Shown here: positions 6,892 through 13,530 of the stretch, one piece after another
Layout: each line of letters begins with the position of its first letter
How positions within the stretch are numbered: position 1 is the stretch's first letter
The notes under the pieces: generated by a model
Told to the model about the DNA's origin: nothing
The model's database searches: none
The model's input: the letters and a program-made list of their open reading frames with translations, nothing else
Translations under genes and position numbers: made by a program
From: Frankiales bacterium
GTDB taxonomy: Bacteria > Actinomycetota > Actinomycetes > Mycobacteriales > SCTD01
Direction: 5' to 3'
Assembly (NCBI GenBank): GCA_025965495.1
Contig: JAOPWW010000447.1
Span: 1-13,920 of the forward strand
Length of the DNA: 13,920 nt

Positions 6892-7937
6892 CCCGGTCGC
6901 AGGTGCGCCGCGACGCGGTCGGCGGTGGCGCGGGCGTCGCGGTCGACGCCGTCGACGATCGAGCTGTTGAGGCGCGTCTGCCACGGCAGGCCCATCCACC
7001 ACAGCCCCGCCACCGGCGAGACCCCCTGCACGTGGAGGGGGGCGCCGTCGTCGTCGAGCGCGCCGGGGACGTCCACGAAGGCGGTGTCGGGTCGGAAGCC
7101 GGTGCACCACAGCACGCACGACACGGGCAGCCGCGTCCCGTCCTGCAGGTGCACGGTACGACCGGAGGCGCCGACCACGCGCGACGTCGTCACGGCCACC
7201 TCCCCGCGCCGGACCAGCGCCCGCAGCTGGGTCCCGACGATCGCGTCCCCCCGACGCCGGACGTACCGGGAGACGCGCGCGTCCGCAGGGGCGTTCAGGA
7301 CGCCGGTGGCGAGCGTCCACCAGTACGTCGAGAAGCCGAGCACGTCCTCGGGCAGGAACCACAGCGGCCGGGGGGCGACGACGTGGACGTGGTGGTCGCG
7401 GGCCAGCTCCAGGGACAGCTGCGCGGCGGAGTTGCCCCCGCCGACGACCAGGACGTCGCCGGGCGGGACGTCGGAGGGCCGGTGGTAGTCCGAGGAGTGC
7501 AGCTGGGGGACGTCGAGGTCGGCCGCGGCGGCCGGCACCGACGGCCGCGAGAAGGGGCCGGGAGCGAGGACGACGCAGCGCGCGCGCACCGGCCCCCGGC
7601 TGGTCTGCAGGGCGAAGCCGTCGCCGTCGCGGTGCAGCCGCTCGACCCGGACGTGCTCGCGCACGGGCAGGTCGGCGGCGTAGGACCGCAGGTAGGCCGC
7701 CATCTCGGTCCGGGACGGGCTGCGGGTGCGACCGCGCGGGAACCGGCGGCCGGGCAGGCCGCTGAACCGCCGCGGGGTGAACAGCTGGAGGCTGTCCCAG
7801 CGGTCGGTCCAGGTGTGCCCGACCTCGCCGGCCTCGAGGACCACGACGTCGCGCACGCCACGGCGGGCGAGCGCCCGTGCCGTCCCCAGCCCGGCCTGCC
7901 CCCCGCCCACGACGACGACGTCGTGCGCCTCGGTCAC
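6885..7937 (-). CDS. FAD/NAD(P)H-dependent flavoprotein monooxygenase-like oxidoreductase (CzcO/FMO type)
   Basis: 350 residues from the GTG at 7937. Seen: the FAD Rossmann motif VVVVGGGQAGLG (7-18), WDSLQLFTP (47-55) typical of the CzcO/YUCCA-like flavoproteins, LDVPQLHSSDYHRP (141-154) resembling the FMO/Baeyer-Villiger fingerprint, a second dinucleotide fold VLVVGGGNSAAQ (162-173) for NAD(P)H, and CTGFRPD (278-284) near the C-terminus. Database names such as 'K+ transport flavoprotein' for this group are misleading; it is most likely an NADPH-dependent monooxygenase or related oxidase in the cytoplasm with unknown substrate. The longer open frame to 8321 only shadows the gene before it. 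The GTG lies in a GTGA overlap with the SRPBCC stop, making it the third gene of a coupled operon. Confidence 0.92.
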   Translation of the reverse strand: MTEAHDVVVVGGGQAGLGTARALARRGVRDVVVLEAGEVGHTWTDRWDSLQLFTPRRFSGLPGRRFPRGRTRSPSRTEMAAYLRSYAADLPVREHVRVERLHRDGDGFALQTSRGPVRARCVVLAPGPFSRPSVPAAAADLDVPQLHSSDYHRPSDVPPGDVLVVGGGNSAAQLSLELARDHHVHVVAPRPLWFLPEDVLGFSTYWWTLATGVLNAPADARVSRYVRRRGDAIVGTQLRALVRRGEVAVTTSRVVGASGRTVHLQDGTRLPVSCVLWCTGFRPDTAFVDVPGALDDDGAPLHVQGVSPVAGLWWMGLPWQTRLNSSIVDGVDRDARATADRVAAHLRPGA

Positions 7938-8368
7938 GTCTCGACGAGCGTCTTGAGGGTCCGCAGGCTGTGCCGCATCCGGCGTCGGACGACCGGCGCC
8001 GCGACGCGGTCGGCGAGAAGGCCGCCCAGGCCGCCGGGCGCCTGGTAGGCCAGGCGGAACACGACCTCGGTGCGGCCCGGCGTCCGCTCGCGCAGGCGCC
8101 ACCGGCCGCGCAGGGAGATGCCGGTGACGGCGTTCCAGGCGAGGTCGCCGGGCGGCTCGTGCTCGACGACCTCGACGGTGCCGCCGAGAGCCGCGGCCCC
8201 GACGACGAGGCGCACCGCCCAGCGGGCACCGGGCCCGGTGGCGGACTCCGACAGCACGTCGGCCACGGCGAGGCCCTCCATGAACTCGGCGTAGCGGCGG
8301 GGGTCCGACACCAGCTCCCACACCCGCTCGCGGGGCGCGAGGACGACGGTCTTCTGCTCGACCCGCAT
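7934..8368 (-). CDS. SRPBCC (START/polyketide-cyclase-like) protein
   Basis: 144 residues from the ATG at 8368. It fits the SRPBCC helix-grip fold: a first strand with KTVVLAPRERVWELVSDPRRYAEFM (parts within residues 6-30), a mid-region AVRLVVGAAALGGTVEVVEHEPPGDLAW (about 50-77), a paired strand LRGRWRLRERTPGRTEVVF (85-103), and a long C-terminal helix ending RRRMRHSLRTLKTLVET. The fold makes a deep hydrophobic pocket for lipids, polyketides or aromatic compounds, and some members are cyclases or aromatases. No signal peptide is present. Start and stop both sit in four-base overlaps with the neighbours, so it is the middle cistron of the acyltransferase/SRPBCC/flavoprotein operon. A ligand-carrier or cyclase role beside the flavoprotein is inference. 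Confidence 0.88.
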   Translation of the reverse strand: MRVEQKTVVLAPRERVWELVSDPRRYAEFMEGLAVADVLSESATGPGARWAVRLVVGAAALGGTVEVVEHEPPGDLAWNAVTGISLRGRWRLRERTPGRTEVVFRLAYQAPGGLGGLLADRVAAPVVRRRMRHSLRTLKTLVET

Positions 8369-9231
8369 CAGCCGAGCACCGGGAAGCGCCGCTCGGCGGC
8401 CAGGCGGTCCATCGCGGCCTGCATGGTGGCGATCACGTCGTCGTAGACGACGTCGAGGTCGGGGTCGTCGCCGTAGCGCTCGCGCAGGTCGATCGGGTCG
8501 AGCGCCTCGACGACGAGCTTCGCGGGCAGCGGCACGTGCAGGCCGAAGTCCCCGATGTTCACCCCCCAGGGCAGGGCCAGCGACACCGACAGCGCCTTGA
8601 GCCGGAACGTCTTGTCGAGCCGCAGCAGCTTGACCAGCCACTCGCCGCGGGACAGGAACAGGGCCGTCTCCTGCCCGCCGATCCCGACGACGGGGACGAT
8701 CGGCACCCCCTCCTGGAGGGCGAGGCGCAGGAAGCCCTTGCGGCCCCCGAAGTCGACGACGTGGCGCTGCCAGGACGGGCGGAACACCTCGTGGTCGCCA
8801 CCGGGGTAGACGAGCAGCGCGGCGCCGGTCGCGAGGGCCTTGTGGGCGTTCTCGTGGCTGGCCGCGACCGTCCCGAACTTGCGCAGCATCCCGGCGCCCG
8901 GCGCCTGCACCACGAGGTTGTGGGCGAGCTGGTAGAAGCGGCGCTCGACGCCGAAGTACGAGGTGAACGCCAGGGTCAGCACGAGCGTGTCGGGCGTCAT
9001 GTTGCCGCCGGAGTGGTTGCCGACGAGCAGGACGGGCCCGGTCGCGGGGATGCGCTCGAGGTGGCGCGCCTCCGCCCGGAACCACAGGCTCGCGAGCAGC
9101 CAGACCAGCGGCAGCCGGTCGCGGATGTAGTCGGGGTCGCGCTCGTCGAGGTCGCCGAGCGGGACGCGGCTGCTCACCTGCTGGGAGACCCAGCTGCCGG
9201 CGGTGGACGTCAGCGACGTCAGCAGGCCCAC
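8368..9231 (-). CDS. lysophospholipid/glycerol acyltransferase family protein (MGAT/DGAT-like)
   Basis: 287 residues from the GTG at 9231. Acyltransferase motifs are in order: LLVGNHSGG at 68-76 with His73 and a downstream Asp81, FYQLAHNLV near 99-107, the YPGGDHEVFRP block at 142-152 and GVPIVPVVGIG at 175-185. The YPGG-x-x-E form is like the MGAT/DGAT or phytyl-ester-synthase branch rather than PlsC (FPEGTRS), and the His-to-Asp spacing is longer than the usual HX4D. It probably transfers an acyl chain to glycerolipid or another alcohol at the membrane face; the acceptor is unknown. The frame extends to a GTG at 9252, but the GTG at 9231 is preferred because AGGAAGGA ends six bases before it, while 9252 has no such site. 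It heads the three-gene operon. Confidence 0.88.
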   Translation of the reverse strand: MGLLTSLTSTAGSWVSQQVSSRVPLGDLDERDPDYIRDRLPLVWLLASLWFRAEARHLERIPATGPVLLVGNHSGGNMTPDTLVLTLAFTSYFGVERRFYQLAHNLVVQAPGAGMLRKFGTVAASHENAHKALATGAALLVYPGGDHEVFRPSWQRHVVDFGGRKGFLRLALQEGVPIVPVVGIGGQETALFLSRGEWLVKLLRLDKTFRLKALSVSLALPWGVNIGDFGLHVPLPAKLVVEALDPIDLRERYGDDPDLDVVYDDVIATMQAAMDRLAAERRFPVLG

Positions 9232-9322
9232 GGCGTGTCCTTCCTGTTGCACGGTCGGAGCGCCCCTACCCCTGGGACAGGTCGCTGCACCGCACCGTCG
9301 GGCGTCGCCCTGTCCGCCCCTC

Positions 9323-9334
9323 TAGGGTCCGACG
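9323..9334 (+). promoter_or_regulatory. leaderless-type promoter, -10 TAGGGT
   Basis: TAGGGT (9323-9328) matches the TANNNT -10 consensus and ends six bases before the ATG at 9335, so transcription would begin at the A of the start codon. There is no Shine-Dalgarno sequence. This is the standard layout of actinobacterial leaderless genes. No good -35 element is visible. The nine bases TAGGGTCCG recur at 13812-13820 before the last gene. Confidence 0.6.
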
Positions 9335-10393
9335 ATGCGCACCCGTGGCCCCGTCGTGCCCCTGCTGGTCGGTCTGGTCGGCGGCGCCGTCCTGGTCACG
9401 GGGACGGTGCAGGCGAGCAGTCTGCGCCACGACGAGCAGGTGGCGCGCGAGGCGAGGGCCCGCGCGGCCGCGCAGGTGCGCGCCGAGAAGGCGTACGTGG
9501 CCGCCCTGCGCCCGGTGCTCGAGGACGTGTACGACCAGGTCCAGCCGCTGCACGACGCGTTCGACGCCTTCGACGAGCCCCACGAGTACGACCTCTCCGT
9601 CCGCGACGACGTCCTCGGCCGCAGCGGCGCCCGCCCGGTCGTCCTGGCCCGGCTGGCCGCCCTGCGCAGGGTCCCCGTGCCCGAGCGGTTCGCCGTCGTC
9701 GCGCCCCGCCTGGACAAGGCCCTCGTCGACTTCGCCCGGGCCGCCGACCTGCTCGCCGCCGCGACCGACCCGAAGGTCCACGCCGACGCCGACGGGGACG
9801 TCCGCGGCTTCGGCGACGGCCGCGCCTACCTCGCGTCGGCCACGAGCGCCTGGTCCTCCGGCACGGCGCTGGTCTTCCTGGACGGCAGCCGCCCGTCGGT
9901 CCCGGGCCCCGGCCGCGACGGCGCCCTGCCCGGCCGGTCGCCCCGGTCCAAGGGCGCCTACCTCTACACCGCCGACCGCATCTGCGGGGGAGCGGACACC
10001 GCCAGCGCGGGCCTGCCAGACCCCACCGACCTCGGCTCGTTCCTGCGGCTGGCGCCGAAGCAGGTCGCGCTGGCCCAGGGGGCGGTCCAGCGGCTGCAGG
10101 TCGTCCCGGCGCCCCGGGCCGACGCCGCTGTCCTCACGCGCACGGTCGGCACCCCGCTGCGCACCTTCGGCAGGGGGCTGGCCGTCACCCACACCGTCCT
10201 GGCGCGGCTGCGCGCGGGCCGGTCCGGACTGAGCGCGACCGAGGTCCAGGCGCTCCGGCGCTCGGACGACGACGCGCGCGCCGTCGCGAAGGGCTACGCC
10301 GCCTACGGCGCCACCGTCTGCAGCGACTTCTTCGACCCCGGCCCGGCCGACGCTCCCGCACCGGTGGACAGCGGGGACACGGTCAGCGCGTAG
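9335..10393 (+). CDS. membrane-anchored extracytoplasmic protein, unknown
   Basis: 352 residues, family not recognised. One N-terminal membrane segment (about residues 7-24, no lipobox) is followed by a helical segment rich in Ala, Arg and Glu (28-55), then a mostly helical extracellular-type domain. Two stretches look alike: LRPVLEDVYDQVQPL...RRVPVPERFAVVAPRLDKAL in the first half, and LRLAPKQVALAQ...RLQVVPAPRADAAVLTRTV in the second. This suggests an internal duplication, but I cannot score it. Two cysteines (RICGG and TVCSDFF) could form a disulphide outside the cell. Start: ATG 9335 with a -10 box at leaderless distance. It is divergent from the acyltransferase operon and meets the lipoprotein gene tail-to-tail with six bases between stops. 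Confidence 0.82.
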   Translation: MRTRGPVVPLLVGLVGGAVLVTGTVQASSLRHDEQVAREARARAAAQVRAEKAYVAALRPVLEDVYDQVQPLHDAFDAFDEPHEYDLSVRDDVLGRSGARPVVLARLAALRRVPVPERFAVVAPRLDKALVDFARAADLLAAATDPKVHADADGDVRGFGDGRAYLASATSAWSSGTALVFLDGSRPSVPGPGRDGALPGRSPRSKGAYLYTADRICGGADTASAGLPDPTDLGSFLRLAPKQVALAQGAVQRLQVVPAPRADAAVLTRTVGTPLRTFGRGLAVTHTVLARLRAGRSGLSATEVQALRRSDDDARAVAKGYAAYGATVCSDFFDPGPADAPAPVDSGDTVSA

Positions 10394-10399
10394 GCGACC

Positions 10400-11170
10400 T
10401 CACTGGAAGGCGACCGGGCCGTCCGCGGCCGAGGTCGCCCACCGCCCGCCCGCGGCCGTCCAGTGGTGCCGGTCGGCACCCACCTCCCGCACGCCGAACT
10501 GCTGCGCGTGGGCGACCAGCCAGGCGGCGACGACCCGGCGCGTCTTGGGGGTCGTCGCCCCGTGCAGCCGCCCGGGGCCGAGCTCGGCGTCTGCGGCTTC
10601 CTGCAGCGCCCGCGCGCGCAGGGCCGGCGCCCGCGGGAGCCCCCGGCAGCTCAGCCCGGCAGCGACCTCGCCGGTCAGGACGCGGGCGAGAACCCGGGAG
10701 CGGGTCTCGTGCTGGGCGTACGCCGTGGGGAACGCCGAGAGCTGCACCGCCTGGGCGGCCTGCGTGACGCTGAGCCGCTGCCACCCGGGCACCGCCAGCA
10801 GCCGCCGGTAGAAGGCGCGCGAGGCGTGGACCGGGTCGCGCACCTGCGACGGCGTGCCCCACCCCTGGGACGGTCGCTGCTGGAACAACCCTAGGGAGTC
10901 GCGGTCGCCGTGGTCGAGGTTGCGCAGGCCGGACTCCTGCTGGGCCGTCGCCAGCGCCACCGTCACCGCGTGGTCCGGCACACCGAGCCGCACGCCGACC
11001 GCGGCGATCGTGGCCGCCGCGGACGCCTGCTCGACCGCCAGCGTCACCGGCCGCGCCCCGGGCGCCGTGGCCCGGCAGGACGCCGGCGGGGGCTGCCCGC
11101 CGCACGCGGACAGGAGCCCGGAGAGCAGGACGGCCGCGAGCAGCGCACGGGTCCGGACGGTCGGGGGCAC
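10400..11170 (-). CDS. lipoprotein with lysozyme-like domain (often misnamed 'heavy metal transporter')
   Basis: 256 residues from the GTG at 11170. The signal sequence ends in the lipobox LLSAC with Cys23 as the lipid-modified residue, so it is anchored on the outer face of the membrane. Residues about 45-165 resemble a lysozyme/transglycosylase-like fold: ALATAQQESGLRNLD with Glu79 in the catalytic-glutamate position, then DSLGLFQQRPSQGWG (91-105), DPVHASRAFYRRL and AQAVQLSAFPTAY. A second small domain (213-245, AAWLVAHAQQFGV...HHWTAAGGRW) follows. A peptidoglycan role is inferred from fold resemblance; activity is unproven. No ribosome site precedes the GTG. GACACT five bases upstream could be a -10 box of a leaderless transcript. 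It lies 44 bases after the receiver gene, in the same direction. Confidence 0.85.
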   Translation of the reverse strand: MPPTVRTRALLAAVLLSGLLSACGGQPPPASCRATAPGARPVTLAVEQASAAATIAAVGVRLGVPDHAVTVALATAQQESGLRNLDHGDRDSLGLFQQRPSQGWGTPSQVRDPVHASRAFYRRLLAVPGWQRLSVTQAAQAVQLSAFPTAYAQHETRSRVLARVLTGEVAAGLSCRGLPRAPALRARALQEAADAELGPGRLHGATTPKTRRVVAAWLVAHAQQFGVREVGADRHHWTAAGGRWATSAADGPVAFQ

Positions 11171-11214
11171 GTCCCAGTGTCGGTGGTCGGGCCGCGTGTG
11201 CCTCGGCGCCCGGG

Positions 11215-11856
11215 CTAGACGCCCAGCAGGTCGACGATGCTGGCCGCGACGTCGGCGGGGGGCACCCGGCGGGTGAAGACGCCGGCGGCGCCCGCCCGCA
11301 GGAACAGGTCGACCTGGTCGCCGTGGGCCACGTGGGCGGCGATGAGCAGGTCGGGGCAGAGCGTCCGCAGGCGGGCGACGACCTGCTCCCCCGGCACCAT
11401 CGCCAGGGTGTCCTCGACCAGCAGCAGGTCCGGCTGCTCGGCGACGACGAGCCCGACGGTCTCCGCGCCGTTGTCGACCCGCGCGACGACCTGCAGCCCG
11501 CGGTCGGCCAGCCCGCTGCTCACCCGGTCGACGAACCAGGCGTTCCGGTGCGCGACCACGACCCGGGGGCTGCCGGCGCTCCGCAGGAGCCCCCCGGTCA
11601 GCGCGAGCTGCTCGTGGCTGCGCTGCACCAGGGCGTCGTGCTCCCGCCGCAGGACCTCGAGGCGCCGGGCGCTGTCCATGCGCATCTCGCGGCTGCGCAC
11701 GGTCGCGGCCAGCGCCTCCTCGCTCTGGCGGCGCGAGGCGTTGTAGGCCTCGACCGCCTCGAGCTGCCGGCGGGCCAGGTCGAGGTCGCTGCGACCCTGC
11801 CAGCTCGTCCGGCCGCGGGTGCCGCCTGCCGACCGCAGGTCGTGCTCGTCGGGCAT
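11215..11856 (-). CDS. coiled-coil protein with degenerate response-regulator receiver domain
   Basis: 213 residues from the ATG at 11856, with GAGGT eight bases upstream. Residues about 24-90 are a charged helix likely to form a coiled coil. Residues 97-213 follow the receiver pattern: strand RVVVAHRN (98-105), PDLLLVEDTLAMVPG (142-156), and AGAAGVFTRRVPPADVAASI (188-207). The active site is altered. The N-terminal acidic pair is replaced by His103-Arg104, the phosphoacceptor position aligns with Glu148 (Asp149 is next to it), and the conserved Lys is Arg196. There is no DNA-binding output domain. It may be a phosphorylation-independent, protein-interaction receiver. No histidine kinase lies nearby. 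The gene is divergent from marR and upstream of the lipoprotein gene. Confidence 0.85.
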   Translation of the reverse strand: MPDEHDLRSAGGTRGRTSWQGRSDLDLARRQLEAVEAYNASRRQSEEALAATVRSREMRMDSARRLEVLRREHDALVQRSHEQLALTGGLLRSAGSPRVVVAHRNAWFVDRVSSGLADRGLQVVARVDNGAETVGLVVAEQPDLLLVEDTLAMVPGEQVVARLRTLCPDLLIAAHVAHGDQVDLFLRAGAAGVFTRRVPPADVAASIVDLLGV

Positions 11857-11870
11857 CGCGGTCCACCTCG

Positions 11871-11923
11871 TCAGCAGGGCGCGCGCGGGCCCGGGCAGCG
11901 CCGATCGGTCGGCTCCCTGCTGA
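11871..11923 (-). promoter_or_regulatory. inverted repeat in the leader of the receiver gene
   Basis: TCAGCAGGG (11871-11879) and CCCTGCTGA (11915-11923) are perfect nine-base inverted arms, 35 bases apart, with further GC-rich palindromes between them. On the leftward transcript the hairpin would end three bases before the ribosome-site region of the ATG at 11856. A possible -10 box TAGGTT (11934-11939, reverse strand) would start the transcript near 11927, at the outer edge of the repeat. Function is inferred. Confidence 0.35.
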
Positions 11924-12037
11924 ACCGGGGAGGAACCTACCCCGACCGGGGCGGCGAGGGCCGTCCTCGACGTCGGCTGCTTGGCTGTGCGGAGCCCCGG
12001 TGCAGGGACGGGGCCCGGCGAGGACAGGAGGCGGACC

Positions 12038-12529
12038 GTGCCGGAGCCCGGGGAGCCGGACGCGGTGCCCGCTCCGCGTTGGCTGGACGACGAGGAGCTG
12101 GCGGCCTGGCTGCCCCTCGTCCGCGTGCTGACCGTGCTGCCCCAGCAGCTGGACCGGCAGCTGCGCGAGCAGGCCGGCATCAAGCACGTCTACTACATGA
12201 TCATGGTGCTGCTGTCGGAGGCGCCGGACCGGACCCTGCCGCTGAGCGCCCTCGCGAAGGGCGTGGGGATGATCCCCTCCCGCCTGACCCACGCCCTCGG
12301 GTCGCTGGAGAGCCGCGGCTGGACCGAGCGGCTGCCCTCCCCCACCGACCGCCGGGTCCAGCTCGCCCGCCTCACCGACGCGGGGATGCACGCGCTCGAG
12401 GCAGCTGCTCCCGGGCACGTCGCCGAGGTGCGGCGGACCGTCGTCGACGTGCTCACGCGCCGCGACCTGCAGGAGCTGCGCCGGATCGCCGGCCGGATCG
12501 CCGCAGCCCTCGAAGAGGTTGAAGACTGA
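12038..12529 (+). CDS. MarR family transcriptional regulator
   Basis: 163 residues from the GTG at 12038, chosen because AGGAGG (12026-12031) lies six bases upstream. The frame is open further 5' but with no support. MarR features: N-terminal dimer helix (20-47), HVYYMIMVLLSEAPDRTLPLS (parts of 50-70), recognition-helix region KGVGMIPSRLTHALGSLESRGW (74-95) and the wing PSPTDRRVQLARLTDAG (100-116) with the DRR-x-x-x-x-LT signature. A long C-terminal dimer helix completes it. MarR proteins bind palindromic DNA as dimers and are usually released by aromatic ligands or oxidation; no Cys is present, so thiol sensing is unlikely. It lies directly upstream of an extradiol dioxygenase whose promoter overlaps its 3' end, making that gene the probable target. 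Confidence 0.93.
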   Translation: MPEPGEPDAVPAPRWLDDEELAAWLPLVRVLTVLPQQLDRQLREQAGIKHVYYMIMVLLSEAPDRTLPLSALAKGVGMIPSRLTHALGSLESRGWTERLPSPTDRRVQLARLTDAGMHALEAAAPGHVAEVRRTVVDVLTRRDLQELRRIAGRIAAALEEVED

Positions 12530-12561
12530 AGCTTCTCGGCGTACGGTGAGTCTTGCAACCT
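12516..12561. promoter_or_regulatory. imperfect inverted repeat, probable MarR operator
   Basis: AGGTTGAAGACT (12516-12527) is the inverted complement of AGTCTTGCAACCT (12549-12561) except for one extra G at 12555. The two arms are 21 bases apart. The spacer contains the perfect palindrome GAAGCTTC (12528-12535), and TTGAAG recurs at 12519, 12561 and, as CTGAAG, at 12526. The element overlaps the end of marR and the dioxygenase promoter. Binding by the adjacent MarR protein is inference. Confidence 0.5.
12519..12547 (+). promoter_or_regulatory. dioxygenase promoter, TTGAAG-17 bp-TACGGT
   Basis: The -35 box TTGAAG (12519-12524, four of six TTGACA positions) and the -10 box TACGGT (12542-12547, TANNNT) are exactly 17 bases apart. 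Transcription would start near 12554, giving a leader of about 33 bases with GGAG at 12577-12580, six bases before the ATG at 12587. The promoter sits within the inverted repeat, the layout expected for repression. Confidence 0.55.
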
Positions 12562-12586
12562 TGAAGCGACACCACCGGAGCCCCGC

Positions 12587-13498
12587 ATGAGCCTGACGGA
12601 CCCGACCCGCAGCACCACAGCCGCCGCCGACGCGGGGATCGACCCGCGCCACCCGTTCGCCCGGCACCTGGACCTCGTCGACTCCCTCGACCGGACCCGG
12701 CCCCACCAGGCCTGGACGCCCGACGACGGCGCCCTGCCGTCGCTCTACCTCAGCCACGGCGCCCCGCCGCTGTTCGAGGACGCGGCGTGGATGGAGCAGC
12801 TCGCGCTCTGGGCCCGGGACCTGCCCAAGCCGCGCGCGATCGTCATCGTCTCCGCGCACTGGGAGTCCGAGAGCCTCGCGATCAGCAGCACGGTCTCGAC
12901 CGAGCTCGTCTACGACTTCGGCGGCTTCGCCCAGACCTACTTCGACATGCGCTACGACACGCCTGAGGCGTCCGGCCTGGCCCGGCTCGTGCAGTCCGTG
13001 ATGCCCGACACCGAGGACCTCTACGAGCACCGCGGCCGCGGCCTGGACCACGGGGCATGGGTGCCGCTGAAGGTCATGTACCCGCACGCCGACGTCCCCG
13101 TGCTGCAGCTGAGCCTCCCGACGCACGCCTCCACGGCGAAGCTCCTCGAGATCGGCCGGCGCCTGAGCACCCTGCGCGAGCAGGGCGTGCTGGTCATCGG
13201 CTCGGGGTTCATGACCCACGGCCTGCAGCACGTCGACTGGCGCCGCCCCGACGTCGTCCCGGGCTGGTCGTCGGACTTCGACGCCTGGGTCGCCGACGCC
13301 CTCGCCCGTGGCGACGTCGAGGAGCTGTCGGCGTTCCGCACCCGTGCGCCGGGTCTGCGCTACGCGCACCCCACGGTCGAGCACTTCACGCCGCTGTTCG
13401 TGACCCTCGGCGCCGCCACCGACCCGACCGCACCCGTCACGACGACCGTCGACGGCTACATGGTCGGCCTGTCCCGGCGCAGCTTCCAGGCCGCGTGA
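12587..13498 (+). CDS. DODA/LigB-type extradiol aromatic ring-opening dioxygenase
   Basis: 303 residues, slightly longer than the roughly 260-residue YgiD/DODA-type family because of an N-terminal extension of about 45 residues. Family marks: LYLSHGAPPLF (53-63) with His57, IVIVSAHWES (85-94) with His91, DFGGF (110-114), GLDHGAWVPL (152-161) with His155, VIGSGFMTHGL (203-213) with His211, and AHPTVEHFTPLFVTLGA (260-276) with His266. By analogy with family members, metal ligands are likely His57, His91 and His211 or His266. The enzyme would cleave a catechol-type ring such as DOPA or a related aromatic compound, using non-haem iron (or zinc in relatives). The true substrate is unknown. It sits directly after marR and before a small protein with a well-placed ribosome site, so a two-gene transcript is likely. 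Confidence 0.93.
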   Translation: MSLTDPTRSTTAAADAGIDPRHPFARHLDLVDSLDRTRPHQAWTPDDGALPSLYLSHGAPPLFEDAAWMEQLALWARDLPKPRAIVIVSAHWESESLAISSTVSTELVYDFGGFAQTYFDMRYDTPEASGLARLVQSVMPDTEDLYEHRGRGLDHGAWVPLKVMYPHADVPVLQLSLPTHASTAKLLEIGRRLSTLREQGVLVIGSGFMTHGLQHVDWRRPDVVPGWSSDFDAWVADALARGDVEELSAFRTRAPGLRYAHPTVEHFTPLFVTLGAATDPTAPVTTTVDGYMVGLSRRSFQAA

Positions 13499-13530
13499 GG
13501 CGCCCGCACACGGGAACACCGGAGGACACC

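Noticed and set aside
5530..8229. An 899-codon leftward open frame
   Set aside because: It is antisense to the phosphatase and out of frame with the flavoprotein and SRPBCC genes; the composition is Arg/Pro/Gly-rich with no motif.
10383..11105. 240-codon leftward frame within the lipoprotein gene
   Set aside because: It is a low-complexity Arg/Ala/Gly shadow of the lipoprotein frame.
11171..13519. Long 5' extension of the lipoprotein frame (to 1039 codons)
   Set aside because: Only the part from 11170 has a signal peptide, lipobox and domain pattern; the rest is antisense to the dioxygenase, marR and out of frame with the receiver gene.
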